Counted from the first letter of the stretch, positions 1 to 8,761 are shown. The stretch is 64,000 nucleotides of DNA from Desulfotignum sp032250905 (GCA_032250905.1 JAVVEQ010000010.1:1-64000); one strand, 5' to 3'. Numbers and translations: made by a program. Notes: generated from the letters alone by a model not told the origin.

Positions 1-2
1 GC

Positions 3-257
3 GGGGTGCTGTATGCGAAAGGCGATCATTTCACCGCCGGCCTGGATCTGCCGGAATGGGCGGACTGCTTCTCAAAAGGACAGTTTCCTGAACTGCCGGA
101 GCAAGGACTGGATCCTCTGGGCCTGGACCCCGAGCGGCAGGTGGGTAAACCCGTGGTCATGGCGGTCCAGGGCATCTGCCTGACCATCGGGCTGGAACTC
201 CTGCTGGCCTGCGATATCCGGATGGCGGCGGACACGGTCCGGTTCAAGGGGATTTAA
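3..257 (+). pseudogene. Enoyl-CoA hydratase/isomerase (crotonase) fragment, cut at both ends
   Basis: The reading frame enters from the left edge and ends at a stop at 255-257. The visible 84 residues match the middle of the crotonase fold: an oxyanion-hole strand (KGDHFTAGLDL), then KPVVMAVQG and the second oxyanion region GLELLLACDIRMAADTVRF. Crotonases normally continue for over 100 residues past this point with a PEV..G..P motif and the C-terminal helices. Here the frame stops four codons after the RF, and nothing downstream resumes the family sequence. The gene is probably a 3'-deleted remnant. The start lies outside the window, so the upstream part cannot be judged. Confidence 0.75.
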
Positions 258-279
258 CTGGTTTCGGATCGATCAATGA

Positions 280-606
280 TCAAACGGTGGCTTCAAATTT
301 TGGAATGATGCCGCCCACAATCGGCTCATAGTAACGGTAAGTGGTTTCTTTTCCGGTCAGTTTGTCAATCTGGTCCTGAATGGATTGTCTTTGTTCACTG
401 CTTTTCCAGTGGTTCCAGGATTCAATCGTATCCCAGATACTGACAACCAGATACTCACCTTCTGCATCCAGGGCTGCAAACGTCTGATCCGTAATATATC
501 CCGGCTGAATACTGGCCTGGGATCTCAAGCGGACAATCAATGGTGCCAGCCGGGATGCGATTTTTTTATCGTCAACTTTTCTTTGAATGATGACACAGAC
601 TGACAT
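280..606 (-). CDS. Antibiotic-biosynthesis-monooxygenase (ABM) fold protein
   Basis: A 108-residue protein of the dimeric alpha/beta-barrel ABM type. It shows an N-terminal strand MSVCVIIQRKV, a helix with LAPLIVRLR, the strand GYITDQTF, EYLVVSIWDTIESWNHWKSS typical of the third strand and helix, and a C-terminal YRYYEPIVGG strand. Family members act as small quinol or heme monooxygenases, or simply as stress-linked dimers; the substrate cannot be told from sequence. The start at 606 is chosen because AAGGAGG lies 4-5 nt upstream; a longer frame to 669 has no such site. It is single and faces the truncated crotonase. Confidence 0.8.
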   Translation of the reverse strand: MSVCVIIQRKVDDKKIASRLAPLIVRLRSQASIQPGYITDQTFAALDAEGEYLVVSIWDTIESWNHWKSSEQRQSIQDQIDKLTGKETTYRYYEPIVGGIIPKFEATV

Positions 607-691
607 AACGACCTCCTTGTTTGAATGCGCCATGGGCATTTTGTCCAGGACGTTTTGTCCAACTGTCAAACAGTAACAGATCCAGAGGGTT

Positions 692-723
692 GAAGCAACC
701 GGTTTTACGGTCCGGGTTGCTTC
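692..723. terminator. Hairpin between the FloA operon and the ABM gene
   Basis: GAAGCAACC (692-700) pairs with GGTTGCTTC (715-723) around a 14-nt loop that can itself extend the stem by GG/CC. It touches the stop codon of the minus-strand gene ending at 723. There is no clear T-run on either strand, so intrinsic termination is only possible, not shown. Confidence 0.4.
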
Positions 724-1271
724 TATATGATAGTATCAGAGGACCCTTTCCGCAGGGCCACGGGTTTGCCGATAATCTCGGCCCAGACCACGGCCTGCCG
801 CAGGCTGGGCCGTCGGCCGTAGGGGTGAAGGGTCGGTGGCGGCACCTCTTCTGAAGAACGCGGCGTCTTGATTTCCAGGTCCTGAACCTCGAAATCAGGT
901 GCCATTTTCTGAACCGGATCATCGGTTTGATCCCGGGCATACGCGGGTGTTTGTTCCGTTTCCACTGCCGATGGCATTTCACGTTCTTGCTGAATCATCT
1001 CGCCTTCAGACAATTCCTCCCAGAAAGAGGGATCTGAGGGTTCCGGTTCCTTTTTCTGTTTTTGCTGCCGGGCCTGCCTTTCCAGCTCCTCCAAAGACGA
1101 TTGTATCTGATCTCTGATTTTATGGAAAAAATTGAATGGCGATGCCTTGGCCGGTTTCTTTTTCTTTTTCAACACTTTTTTCTGCTGTCTGGCCTTCAGC
1201 CCCCTGACAAGGGTGGTGATCAGCAGAAACAGAAAAACAAGACCAATGTTGATCAAGGTTTCCAGATCCAT
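723..1271 (-). CDS. Hypothetical single-pass membrane protein downstream of floA
   Basis: A 182-residue protein with one N-terminal membrane segment (about residues 6-23, INIGLVFLFLLITTLV). It is followed by a very basic stretch (RQQKKVLKKKKKP), then a charged, probably partly coiled-coil and disordered cytoplasmic tail rich in Glu, Gln and Pro. No enzyme motif is visible. It starts 77 bp after floA on the same strand and is the last gene of the nfeD-nfeD-floA run, so I infer a link to the flotillin membrane domain. I do not recognise a named family. Confidence 0.7.
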   Translation of the reverse strand: MDLETLINIGLVFLFLLITTLVRGLKARQQKKVLKKKKKPAKASPFNFFHKIRDQIQSSLEELERQARQQKQKKEPEPSDPSFWEELSEGEMIQQEREMPSAVETEQTPAYARDQTDDPVQKMAPDFEVQDLEIKTPRSSEEVPPPTLHPYGRRPSLRQAVVWAEIIGKPVALRKGSSDTII

Positions 1272-1348
1272 GTGTTCTCCTTGTGAAGCGGCGGGATTTC
1301 CGGGAAAATCAGTTCTTGCCCGGAGCCCGCCGCTTTATGCCTCAACAA

Positions 1349-2338
1349 TTATGATGATTGATCACCCCGGCCGGCGCCGTCTTCTCCCTTGGAGATCTGA
1401 TCCCGCATCCGGGTGTCGGCGGCCACGTTTTTCATCTTGTAGTAATCCATGATGCCCAGATTGCCGCTCCTGAATGCTTCAGCCATGGCCAGGGGCACCT
1501 GTGCCTCGGCTTCCACCACTTTGGCCTGCATCTCCTGAACCCGGGCCCTCATCTCCTGTTCCTGGGCAAAGGCCATGGCCCGTTTCTCTTCGGCCTTGGC
1601 CTGGGCGATCTTCTTGTCCGCCTCGGCCCGGTCTGTTTCCAGCTCCGCCCCGATATTCTTGCCCACATCCACATCCGCGATATCGATGGACAGAATCTCA
1701 TAGGCGGTGCCGGCATCCAGGCCTTTGGACAATACGGTTTTGGAAATCATATCCGGATTTTCCAGCACTTTTTTATGGGTTTCCGCCGAACCGATGGTGG
1801 TGACGATGCCTTCCCCCACCCGGGCCAGAATGGTTTCCGCCCCGGCCCCGCCCACCAGGCGGTCGATGTTGGCCCGCACCGTGACCCGGGAAATGGCCTT
1901 GAGCTGAATCCCGTCCTTGGCCATGGCAGCCACCATGGGGGTTTCAATCACCTTGGGGTTCACCGACATCTGCACCGCCTCCAGCACATCCCGGCCGGCC
2001 AGGTCGATGGCCGCGGCCCGGTTGAAGGTCAGTTCGATATTGGCTTTATCCGCGGCAATCAGGGCCTGAATCACCCGGGAGACATTCCCCCCGGCCAGAT
2101 AATGAGACTCCAGGCTGTCCGTAGGGATCTCCATGCCGGCTTTCACCGCCATGATCTTGGATTCCACGATCAGTTTGGCCGGCACCTTTCTGAACCGCAT
2201 GAAAATGATATTGATCAGCCCCACCTTGGCCCCGGACACCAGGGCCTGTATCCACAACGCAATATAGGAAAAGATAAAATAAAACAGGGCCAGAGCGATA
2301 ATACCGGCAACAATCACCAGGATGTACATAATTTCCAT
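1349..2338 (-). CDS. floA: Flotillin-like protein FloA
   Basis: A 329-residue member of the FloA (YqfA/UPF0365) family, which organises functional membrane microdomains. The N-terminus is a hydrophobic hairpin (about residues 4-36). It is followed by the SPFH-type region with RFRKVPAKLIVESKIMAVKAG, the SHYLAGGNV segment and the VNPKVIETP stretch. A long Ala/Glu/Lys/Gln coiled coil (about 230-290) carries the AEA repeats typical of flotillins. Length fits the family (about 330). It lies 19 bp after the short NfeD gene, and the nfeD-floA pairing is a well-known conserved arrangement in bacteria. Confidence 0.95.
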   Translation of the reverse strand: MEIMYILVIVAGIIALALFYFIFSYIALWIQALVSGAKVGLINIIFMRFRKVPAKLIVESKIMAVKAGMEIPTDSLESHYLAGGNVSRVIQALIAADKANIELTFNRAAAIDLAGRDVLEAVQMSVNPKVIETPMVAAMAKDGIQLKAISRVTVRANIDRLVGGAGAETILARVGEGIVTTIGSAETHKKVLENPDMISKTVLSKGLDAGTAYEILSIDIADVDVGKNIGAELETDRAEADKKIAQAKAEEKRAMAFAQEQEMRARVQEMQAKVVEAEAQVPLAMAEAFRSGNLGIMDYYKMKNVAADTRMRDQISKGEDGAGRGDQSS

Positions 2339-2357
2339 GGAAATCTCTCCTTAAAAG

Positions 2358-2834
2358 TTATTCAATTTTTTCTACCACCATTCTGTTTCCCGACACAAGG
2401 GTCACCCTCACCGGTGTGCCGGAACTCACATAGTCTCCATCGGTCACCGCATCCAGCCGGGTGTCCCCGATCATCACCGTACCCGACGGCCGAAGGTTGG
2501 TCACGGCCACCCCTTCTTTCCCGACCCAGGCAGCCAGATCCGGTGACTGGGATGCCACGCCGTCGCCTCTGGACAATGTTTTGTGCAGGGACCAGGAAGA
2601 GGCTCCCAGGGCCTTGAATCCCAGGACCAGAACCACGGGAATGACAAAGATATCCACCCCCACGAACACCAGCCCCATATTCACCGAAATGGTGGTAAAC
2701 ACCAGATACAGGGAGTACAGCAGCAATCCGGCTGCCAAAGCAGCCAAAAGCCCGAACGACGGCACGAAAATCTCCACCACGATGACCCCCAGCCCCAGCA
2801 GCTGAAGCACCACAGGCAGCACATAGGCATTCAT
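2358..2834 (-). CDS. Short NfeD-type membrane protein
   Basis: A 158-residue protein with three or four membrane helices (about residues 8-78) and a C-terminal OB-fold NfeD domain (about 98-158) containing GKEGVAVTNLRPSGTVMIGDTRLDAVTDGDYV and a closing strand VVEKIE. It lacks a protease domain, so it is the short NfeD form that partners flotillins. Its first four bases overlap the stop of the long NfeD gene (ATGA at 2831-2834), indicating translational coupling, and floA follows 19 bp later. Confidence 0.9.
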   Translation of the reverse strand: MNAYVLPVVLQLLGLGVIVVEIFVPSFGLLAALAAGLLLYSLYLVFTTISVNMGLVFVGVDIFVIPVVLVLGFKALGASSWSLHKTLSRGDGVASQSPDLAAWVGKEGVAVTNLRPSGTVMIGDTRLDAVTDGDYVSSGTPVRVTLVSGNRMVVEKIE

Positions 2835-4351
2835 GACCGCTCCTTTCCCGAATCTTGGGGTTCCACCGCCCTGACGGTGACATGGTTCTGCGCCAGAGTT
2901 GTCACCCGGACCGGTGTGCCCGGAGCCAGGAATTCTCCCTGGGTGATGGCATCGATTTTCCGGGATCCGATTCTGACTTTTCCGGAAGGCCGCAATGCCG
3001 TGACAGCGGTGCCGGTCTGTCCCACTGAAACAGACCGGGCCTCATCCGATCCCACCAGGGCGTCCCCCAGGGTAGCACTCAGATACGGCCCCTTGATCAC
3101 CTTTGACACCCCGGGCAGAACATACCGGACCATGGCCAGTGACATGACCAGAGCTCCAGCAAACGATCCCACCACCAGGGCCAGGTTCCGGAACATCAGC
3201 CGTCCCTCCCAGGGCATTTCCGGATCCGGCAGGACAAATCCCTGAAAAGACAGCACCAGCCCGGCGGACAGCACCAGAATACCGGCAATGCCGGCCATAC
3301 CGAAACCGGGCAGCACCAGCACCTCCACGGCAATGAGCAGCGTGCCGATGAGCAGCAGCAGCAGTTCGGTGTAATGGGCCAGCCCCACCAGGTATTGATT
3401 CAAGAACACCAGCGCCAGACACAAAATCCCCACAACCCCGAAAATACCGAACCCCGGGGCTTTGATCTCCGTGTACAGGGCACCTAACCCCACCAGCATC
3501 AAAATGGGCAACATAGGATGAAGAAGCCTGACAAACCGTTCCGACCAGGTCTCGGTCATAAATTTCAGGGTATAGTTTTCATATCCCAGATGCGCCAATG
3601 CCTGATCCAGATCCGTGACGCTGGCCTTCGAAAAATCCAGTTCATGCGCTTCCACATCATCCATGGTCAGCAGTTCCCCTTCCGCTACAACCGTTTTTTT
3701 CTGTGTGATCCGGGACTTTTCCTCTTCCGTGAGATCATTGAACCGCACTTTGTCCATATAGACGGTTTCTTTGTCTAAAACCAGCTGATACACCTCCATG
3801 CTTTTGGTGACCATGGATTCCGCCAGGACTTCCGGGTAGTTATTTTTTTTGGCCAGGGACCTGAACTGGGCCCTGAGAACGGTCTGGGTTTTTTCCCCCA
3901 TTTCCTTCTGACCTTCACTGGTCTGGATAATGGGCGCACAGTCGCCGATCAATGTGTTGTGTTTCATGACCAGCACATTGCCGGCTAAAGCGATCAAAGC
4001 CCCGGCAGAAATCGCCCGTTTATCCACAAAAGAGATGGACTGACCGTGGGGGATGTCCGACAGGGTCTCCACAATGTCCAGTGCCGCATCCACCCGGCCG
4101 CCGAATGAATCCAGCTTGAACACCATCAGGGCATCCGGATCGGCGGCCAGAATCTCTTCAACGCTTCTTTTGATGAAAGCAGCCATACCCGGTTCCACCG
4201 TACCGCTCACAGGGATGACATGAATGGTTTTATCCGCTGCAGACAGTGGCCCTGTTCTGAAAAAAACACACAGGGTTGCTGCAGCCAAAAACAGAATCAG
4301 CCAAGTTAGGCTGCTTGTGAAACGATGGTTCACATGTTTTTTCATAGACAT
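2831..4351 (-). CDS. Long NfeD: membrane-bound ClpP-class serine protease with OB domain
   Basis: A 506-residue protein with a signal anchor (about 14-38), a ClpP-like serine protease domain (about 42-270), about four membrane helices (275-420) and a C-terminal NfeD OB domain (about 440-500). The nucleophile is probably the Ser of RAISAGALIALA, with the general-base Lys in the GEKTQTVL helix, as in archaeal NfeD/stomatin-specific proteases. The LDSFGGRVDAAL loop matches the oxyanion strand. These proteases are thought to cleave stomatin/flotillin-type partners, consistent with floA in the same operon. Two start codons lie six bases apart (4351 and 4345) behind AGAGGA. Confidence 0.9.
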   Translation of the reverse strand: MSMKKHVNHRFTSSLTWLILFLAAATLCVFFRTGPLSAADKTIHVIPVSGTVEPGMAAFIKRSVEEILAADPDALMVFKLDSFGGRVDAALDIVETLSDIPHGQSISFVDKRAISAGALIALAGNVLVMKHNTLIGDCAPIIQTSEGQKEMGEKTQTVLRAQFRSLAKKNNYPEVLAESMVTKSMEVYQLVLDKETVYMDKVRFNDLTEEEKSRITQKKTVVAEGELLTMDDVEAHELDFSKASVTDLDQALAHLGYENYTLKFMTETWSERFVRLLHPMLPILMLVGLGALYTEIKAPGFGIFGVVGILCLALVFLNQYLVGLAHYTELLLLLIGTLLIAVEVLVLPGFGMAGIAGILVLSAGLVLSFQGFVLPDPEMPWEGRLMFRNLALVVGSFAGALVMSLAMVRYVLPGVSKVIKGPYLSATLGDALVGSDEARSVSVGQTGTAVTALRPSGKVRIGSRKIDAITQGEFLAPGTPVRVTTLAQNHVTVRAVEPQDSGKERS

Positions 4352-4618
4352 TTGTCCTCTATGGTGGATGACTACACTGAGCGGTCAGTATACCATGAAA
4401 CAAACTATTTTAACAAAACAATCGGACAAAATTTCACAAAACAAGGGCCGCTGCCCGATTATGACAAAATTCCTGTTGTGTATGGACAAATCTGTGATTG
4501 CCAAATCCGTGTTTTTTTTTTATAAATCAAGCTTGCCTGACGGGTCAGTCCTTTGGTTAATTGTAATTGCAGAATTTTTATCACATTCTTCGTCATAAAA
4601 ATATAAGGAAACCAACAC

Positions 4619-4993
4619 ATGGCTTCAACCGATGATAAAAAATTTAATTCCATCCTTTCTGAAGTTCACAAAACCCGGAAGGAGCGAGAAAAAACCTACC
4701 GGGAGAAAGCCCTCAAACTGTTTCCCTGGATCTGCGGCCACTGCGGCCGTGAGTTTGAAGGCAAGCGTCTGCGGGAATTGACGGTCCACCACAAGGATCA
4801 CAACCATGACAACAATCCGCCGGACGGCAGCAATTGGGAGTTGCTGTGTATTTACTGCCATGATAATGTGCACTCCCGGGATCAGGTTGCCGATGCCTAT
4901 GCAGAAGGGCCGGCTGACCGTTCTTCTGAAAAAGGGGGAGTCTCCAATCCCTTTGCCGGACTGGGAGATTTACTGAAAGGCAAGCTGGATTGA
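4619..4993 (+). CDS. YajD-type HNH nuclease family protein
   Basis: A 124-residue protein with a basic N-terminal helix, a zinc knuckle CGHCGREF (about 39-46), the HNH core LTVHHKDHNHDNNPPDGSNWELLCIYCH (about 58-85) and a following VHSRDQVADAY. The His-His, Asn and His positions and the paired CxxC zinc ligands are intact, so nuclease activity is plausible. It matches the small YajD family of unknown cellular role. The gene is monocistronic, preceded by AT-rich DNA and about 60 bp ahead of the next gene. Confidence 0.9.
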   Translation: MASTDDKKFNSILSEVHKTRKEREKTYREKALKLFPWICGHCGREFEGKRLRELTVHHKDHNHDNNPPDGSNWELLCIYCHDNVHSRDQVADAYAEGPADRSSEKGGVSNPFAGLGDLLKGKLD

Positions 4994-5056
4994 AAATCCG
5001 GTTTACAATACTGTCGAAAAACTGAATACAAAACATGCTTTGACTCAGGAGGAAAC

Positions 5057-6640
5057 ATGAACCTACAAAGGCCCAACGCCAATGATGCCTTACAGACAAA
5101 AAACCGGTCCAGGAACATTGCCCCGCAATCAGGGATTTGCAGCCGCTGCATAGACGGATGCAAAGGCAACTGCGACCTGTTCCACGCCACGTTCCGGGGC
5201 AGGGAACTGCTGTATCCCGAACCCTTCGGCAGTGTCACCGCCGGTGCGGACAAGGACTATCCGGTGGATTATTCCCACCTGAACATCATGGGATATGCCC
5301 TGGGTGCCAAAGGTATGGAACCGGATCCGGACAAAGCCACGTTTCCGGCCGTGAACACTGAAACCGAATACGGGGTGACCGACAAAGTGAAAATGAAGGT
5401 GCCCATCTTCACCGGGGCTCTGGGCAGCACGGAGATTGCCCAGAAAAACTGGGAACATTTTGCCATTGGCGCGGCCATCAGCGGCATCACTTTGGTATGC
5501 GGGGAAAATGTCTGCGGCATTGACCCGGAACTGGAACTGGACAAACACGGCAAAGTGACCCAGTCTCCGGAAATGGACCGGCGCATACGGGAGTATCGCC
5601 GATTTCACGAAGGGTACGGAGATATCCTGGTTCAGATGAATGTGGAAGACACCCGTAACGGGGTGGCGGAATATGTCATTGAAAAACTGGGTGTGGAAAC
5701 CATTGAACTCAAATGGGGGCAGGGAGCCAAATGCATTGGAGGAGAAATCAAGGTCAACTCTCTGAAACGGGCCATTGAGCTAAAAAAACGGGGCTACATC
5801 GTCACCCCGGATCCGGAAGAGCCCGCGTTCCAGGCCGCGTTCAAAGCCGGCCCCCTTAAACAGTTCGAGCGGCATTCCCGCCTCGGATTCATCGACCAGG
5901 ACAGCTTCATGAAGGAAGTGGAACGGTTGCGAAGTCTGGGAGCCAGACGGGTCACCCTCAAAACCGGGGCCTATCCCATGCGGGAACTGGCCATGGCCAT
6001 CCGCTGGTCTTCGGATGCCAAAATCGATCTGCTCACCATTGACGGGGCCCCGGGCGGCACCGGAATGAGCCCCTGGCGGATGATGACCGAATGGGGCGTT
6101 CCTTCCATTTACCTGCACGCCATGGCATATGAGCTGTGCCAGCGTCTTGAAAAAAGAGGTCTTCCCGTGCCGGACATCGCTTTTGCCGGCGGATTTTCTT
6201 CCGAAGACCATGTGTTCAAAGCCCTGGCTTTAGGCGCTCCTTACTGCAAAGCGGTCTGCATGGGACGGGCGTTGATGATTCCGGGCATGGTGGGGAAAAA
6301 CACGGAGCGCTGGCTGAGAAACGAAGACGGCGGCCTGCCCTCCACCGTATCCAGATACGGCACCACCAAAGATGAAATATTCATGAACTATGAAGTGCTC
6401 AGGGAAACATACGGCAAAGAGGTCGAAACCATGCCCCTTGGGGCCATCGGCATTTACAGCGCCGTGGACAAAATCAAGGTGGGTCTCCAGCAGATCATGG
6501 CCGGTTCCCGGAACTGGGCCGTACCCCATATCAGCCGGAAAGATATTTTCGCTCTGACCGAAGAGTGCGCAAAAGTCACCCATATCCCTTACGTCATGGA
6601 TGCCTATCGGGAAGAAGCCCTGCAGATCATTGACGCGTAA
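5057..6640 (+). CDS. FMN-binding glutamate-synthase-like protein with N-terminal Cys cluster
   Basis: A 527-residue protein built around the FMN-binding (beta/alpha)8 barrel of the glutamate synthase large subunit. Landmarks are VKMKVPIFTGALGSTE, VQMNVEDTRNGVAEYV, the TLKTGAYP..LAMAIRW strand, LTIDGAPGGTGMSP (phosphate and FMN loop) and IAFAGGFSSEDHVFKALALGA. The barrel C-terminus lacks the C-x5-C-x4-C that carries the [3Fe-4S] cluster in classical GltB. Instead there is an N-terminal C-x2-C-x3-C-x3-C (Cys 28, 31, 35, 39) that could hold a cluster. No glutaminase domain is present. The gdhA-like gene follows 17 bp later, so the two probably work together. Substrate unknown. Confidence 0.85.
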   Translation: MNLQRPNANDALQTKNRSRNIAPQSGICSRCIDGCKGNCDLFHATFRGRELLYPEPFGSVTAGADKDYPVDYSHLNIMGYALGAKGMEPDPDKATFPAVNTETEYGVTDKVKMKVPIFTGALGSTEIAQKNWEHFAIGAAISGITLVCGENVCGIDPELELDKHGKVTQSPEMDRRIREYRRFHEGYGDILVQMNVEDTRNGVAEYVIEKLGVETIELKWGQGAKCIGGEIKVNSLKRAIELKKRGYIVTPDPEEPAFQAAFKAGPLKQFERHSRLGFIDQDSFMKEVERLRSLGARRVTLKTGAYPMRELAMAIRWSSDAKIDLLTIDGAPGGTGMSPWRMMTEWGVPSIYLHAMAYELCQRLEKRGLPVPDIAFAGGFSSEDHVFKALALGAPYCKAVCMGRALMIPGMVGKNTERWLRNEDGGLPSTVSRYGTTKDEIFMNYEVLRETYGKEVETMPLGAIGIYSAVDKIKVGLQQIMAGSRNWAVPHISRKDIFALTEECAKVTHIPYVMDAYREEALQIIDA

Positions 6641-6657
6641 AAATACAGGAGAGAAAT

Positions 6658-8007
6658 ATGTCTGATATTCTGTCTTTCATCAAGACAAAAAATCCGGGTG
6701 AACATGAGTTCCTTCAGGCGGTGGACAAGGTGCTGGCATCGGTGAAGCCTCTCATCGACCGGCATCCGGAGTATCGCCAGGAAGCGGTGCTCAAACGGAT
6801 CACCGAACCGGAAAAAGTGTTCATGTTCAGCGTTCCCTGGGTGGACGACCAGGGCCAGGTACAGATCAACCGGGGATTCCGGGTGTGCATGAACAGCGCC
6901 ATCGGTCCCTATGTGGGGGGGCTCCGGTTCCACCCCTCCGTCACCTTGAGCATCATGAAGTTTCTTGCCTTTGAACAGGTGTTCAGGAACGCGCTCACTA
7001 CCATGAACATGGGCGGGGCCTGCGGCGGTTCTGATTTCGATCCAAAGGGCAAATCCGACCGGGAAGTGATGCGGTTCTGCCAGAGCTTCATGACGGAGCT
7101 TCACAGCCATATCGGCCCGAACAAAGATATTCTTACCGCGGATATCGGTGTGGGGACCCGGGAGATCGGATACCTGTTCGGGATGTACAAAAAAATTCAC
7201 AGCGAGTTTTCCGGTATTCTCACTGGAAAAAGCCTGACGTTAGGGGGCAGCCTGATCCGGCCCGAAGCCACTGGATACGGTATGGCGTATTTTACCGCCC
7301 AGATGCTCGAGACCCGGAACCAGACCCTGGAAGGCAAGACCTGCCTGATTTCCGGATCCGGCAACGTGGCCCAGCATGCAGCGGAAAAATTGATCGAAAT
7401 GGGGGCAAAGATTCTGACCATGTCGGATTCCTCAGGATATATTTTTGATGAAGACGGCATTGATGCCGGCCGGCTGGATTATATCAAGCGACTGAAAAAT
7501 TTCAGGCGGGGACGAATCAGGGAATATGTCAACAAATATTCGGAAGCCGTGTATGTGGAACACGATGCCACCCTGGATCATCAACCCATGTGGGACATTC
7601 CAGCCGACTGCGCGTTCCCCTGTGCCACCCAGAATGAACTCAACGCCAAAGATGCCAGACATCTGTTGAAAAACAAGGTGACCCTGGTGTGTGAAGGCGC
7701 GGACATGCCCTGTGAACCGGAGGCCATGGACCTGTTTCTGGATGAAAAGATCCTGTTTGCCCCGGGCAAGGCAGCCAATGCCGGCGGGGTGGCGGTGTCC
7801 GCCCTGGAAATGGCCCAGAACAGCATGCGCCTGAGCTGGCCCCGGCAGGAGGTGGATGCCCGGTTGAAAACCATCATGAAAAACATTCACCAGACCTGCA
7901 TTGAAGCGGCTGAAGAACACGGGTTTCCCGGAAATTACGTGGCCGGGGCCAACATCGCCGGGTTTGTCAAGGTGGTGGATGCCATGCTGGACCAGGGCGT
8001 GATTTAA
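6658..8007 (+). CDS. Glutamate-dehydrogenase-family protein lacking the key lysines
   Basis: At 449 residues it aligns end to end with hexameric NADP-type GdhA: GGLRFHPSV..SIMKFL.FEQ, GGSDFDPKGKS, ADIGVG.REIGY, GGSLIRPEATGYG, a Rossmann ISGSGNVAQ, and GKAANAGGVAVS. The residues known in Clostridium symbiosum GDH as Lys89, Lys113 (substrate) and Lys125 (catalytic) are here Val86, Arg110 and Cys122. The offset of three is constant, and the catalytic Asp165 equivalent is kept (Asp162). The usual EGANMP is EGADMP. Ordinary glutamate deamination is therefore unlikely. It sits 17 bp behind the GltB-like gene. Most pipelines would call it gdhA; I leave the symbol empty. Confidence 0.85.
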   Translation: MSDILSFIKTKNPGEHEFLQAVDKVLASVKPLIDRHPEYRQEAVLKRITEPEKVFMFSVPWVDDQGQVQINRGFRVCMNSAIGPYVGGLRFHPSVTLSIMKFLAFEQVFRNALTTMNMGGACGGSDFDPKGKSDREVMRFCQSFMTELHSHIGPNKDILTADIGVGTREIGYLFGMYKKIHSEFSGILTGKSLTLGGSLIRPEATGYGMAYFTAQMLETRNQTLEGKTCLISGSGNVAQHAAEKLIEMGAKILTMSDSSGYIFDEDGIDAGRLDYIKRLKNFRRGRIREYVNKYSEAVYVEHDATLDHQPMWDIPADCAFPCATQNELNAKDARHLLKNKVTLVCEGADMPCEPEAMDLFLDEKILFAPGKAANAGGVAVSALEMAQNSMRLSWPRQEVDARLKTIMKNIHQTCIEAAEEHGFPGNYVAGANIAGFVKVVDAMLDQGVI

Positions 8008-8695
8008 ATGGATGGATGGACAGGGTCAGCGGCGGGTCAGCCTTTTTGTTCACCGCCACTGCCGCCAGGTATCCGGGCACCGGTGAAAATTGAAAAAACT
8101 GCCAGTGCCCGGGGTCATCCTGACCAGGAAAATGAAACTTCACCCGGATCTCAGGCCGGTCCAGAACAAAACTGAACTGATCCAGGCCGATGGCAAGCCC
8201 TCTGCCCGTTGCCTTGGCATACGCTTCCTTCAATGTCCAGAACCGGAAAAATAGCGGTTGTTTCAAAGACGCCTCCGCACGGTCAAGGGCGGCTGCTTCC
8301 TGTTTTGAAAAAAACCGGTCTGCAATGGAGAGATTCACGCGACGTTCCAGGAGTTCAATGTCCACCCCGACATCATGGGAAAGGGTGACGGCACAGACCA
8401 CCAGATCTCCGGTATGAGAGATGTTGAAACGAACCGGCTGATCCGTGACGCCCGGGGCCAGTTCCGGCTTGCCATACCTGTTTTGCGTGAACCGGACGGC
8501 TTCCGCGCGGTTGCCCGTGCACCGGGCCAGGACCTGTTTCAAAAATGCATGTGCGATCCGGCGGGCATCCCTTTGCGGACCGATGGCCGTGTAAAAAAAC
8601 CAGACCCCACCGGCCGTGATGTCAAATCGATCCAAAATGTCTGCTCCAAACAGATGCTCGTTTGCATCTGAAAAAATTTCCGCGTATAGTACCAT
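7967..8695 (-). CDS. Sfp-type 4'-phosphopantetheinyl transferase
   Basis: A 242-residue member of the Sfp/Gsp/HetI family, which moves phosphopantetheine from CoA to acyl or peptidyl carrier proteins. Diagnostic blocks are RFTQNRYGKPEL, FNISHTGDLVVCAV, VGVDIELLERRVN (Mg-binding Asp and Glu) and FFRFWTLKEAYAKATGRGL (the WxxKEA signature). The start at 8695 is preferred because the family begins just before the conserved region; the frame runs on to 8830 but into recQ sequence. No polyketide or peptide synthetase gene is in the window, so its carrier protein is elsewhere. Its 3' end overlaps the convergent gdhA-like gene by 41 bp. Confidence 0.88.
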   Translation of the reverse strand: MVLYAEIFSDANEHLFGADILDRFDITAGGVWFFYTAIGPQRDARRIAHAFLKQVLARCTGNRAEAVRFTQNRYGKPELAPGVTDQPVRFNISHTGDLVVCAVTLSHDVGVDIELLERRVNLSIADRFFSKQEAAALDRAEASLKQPLFFRFWTLKEAYAKATGRGLAIGLDQFSFVLDRPEIRVKFHFPGQDDPGHWQFFQFSPVPGYLAAVAVNKKADPPLTLSIHPFKSRPGPAWHPPP

Positions 8696-8761
8696 GAAAA
8701 AAAAATTATCACAGCTGTTAGTTCGCATTCCCGGCATAACGGGATTTACGGAACAAATGCC

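Noticed and set aside
1358..2617. A 419-codon plus-strand frame over floA and nfeD
   Set aside because: Opposite two well-supported genes, His/Gly/Pro-rich, no domain, no start signal.
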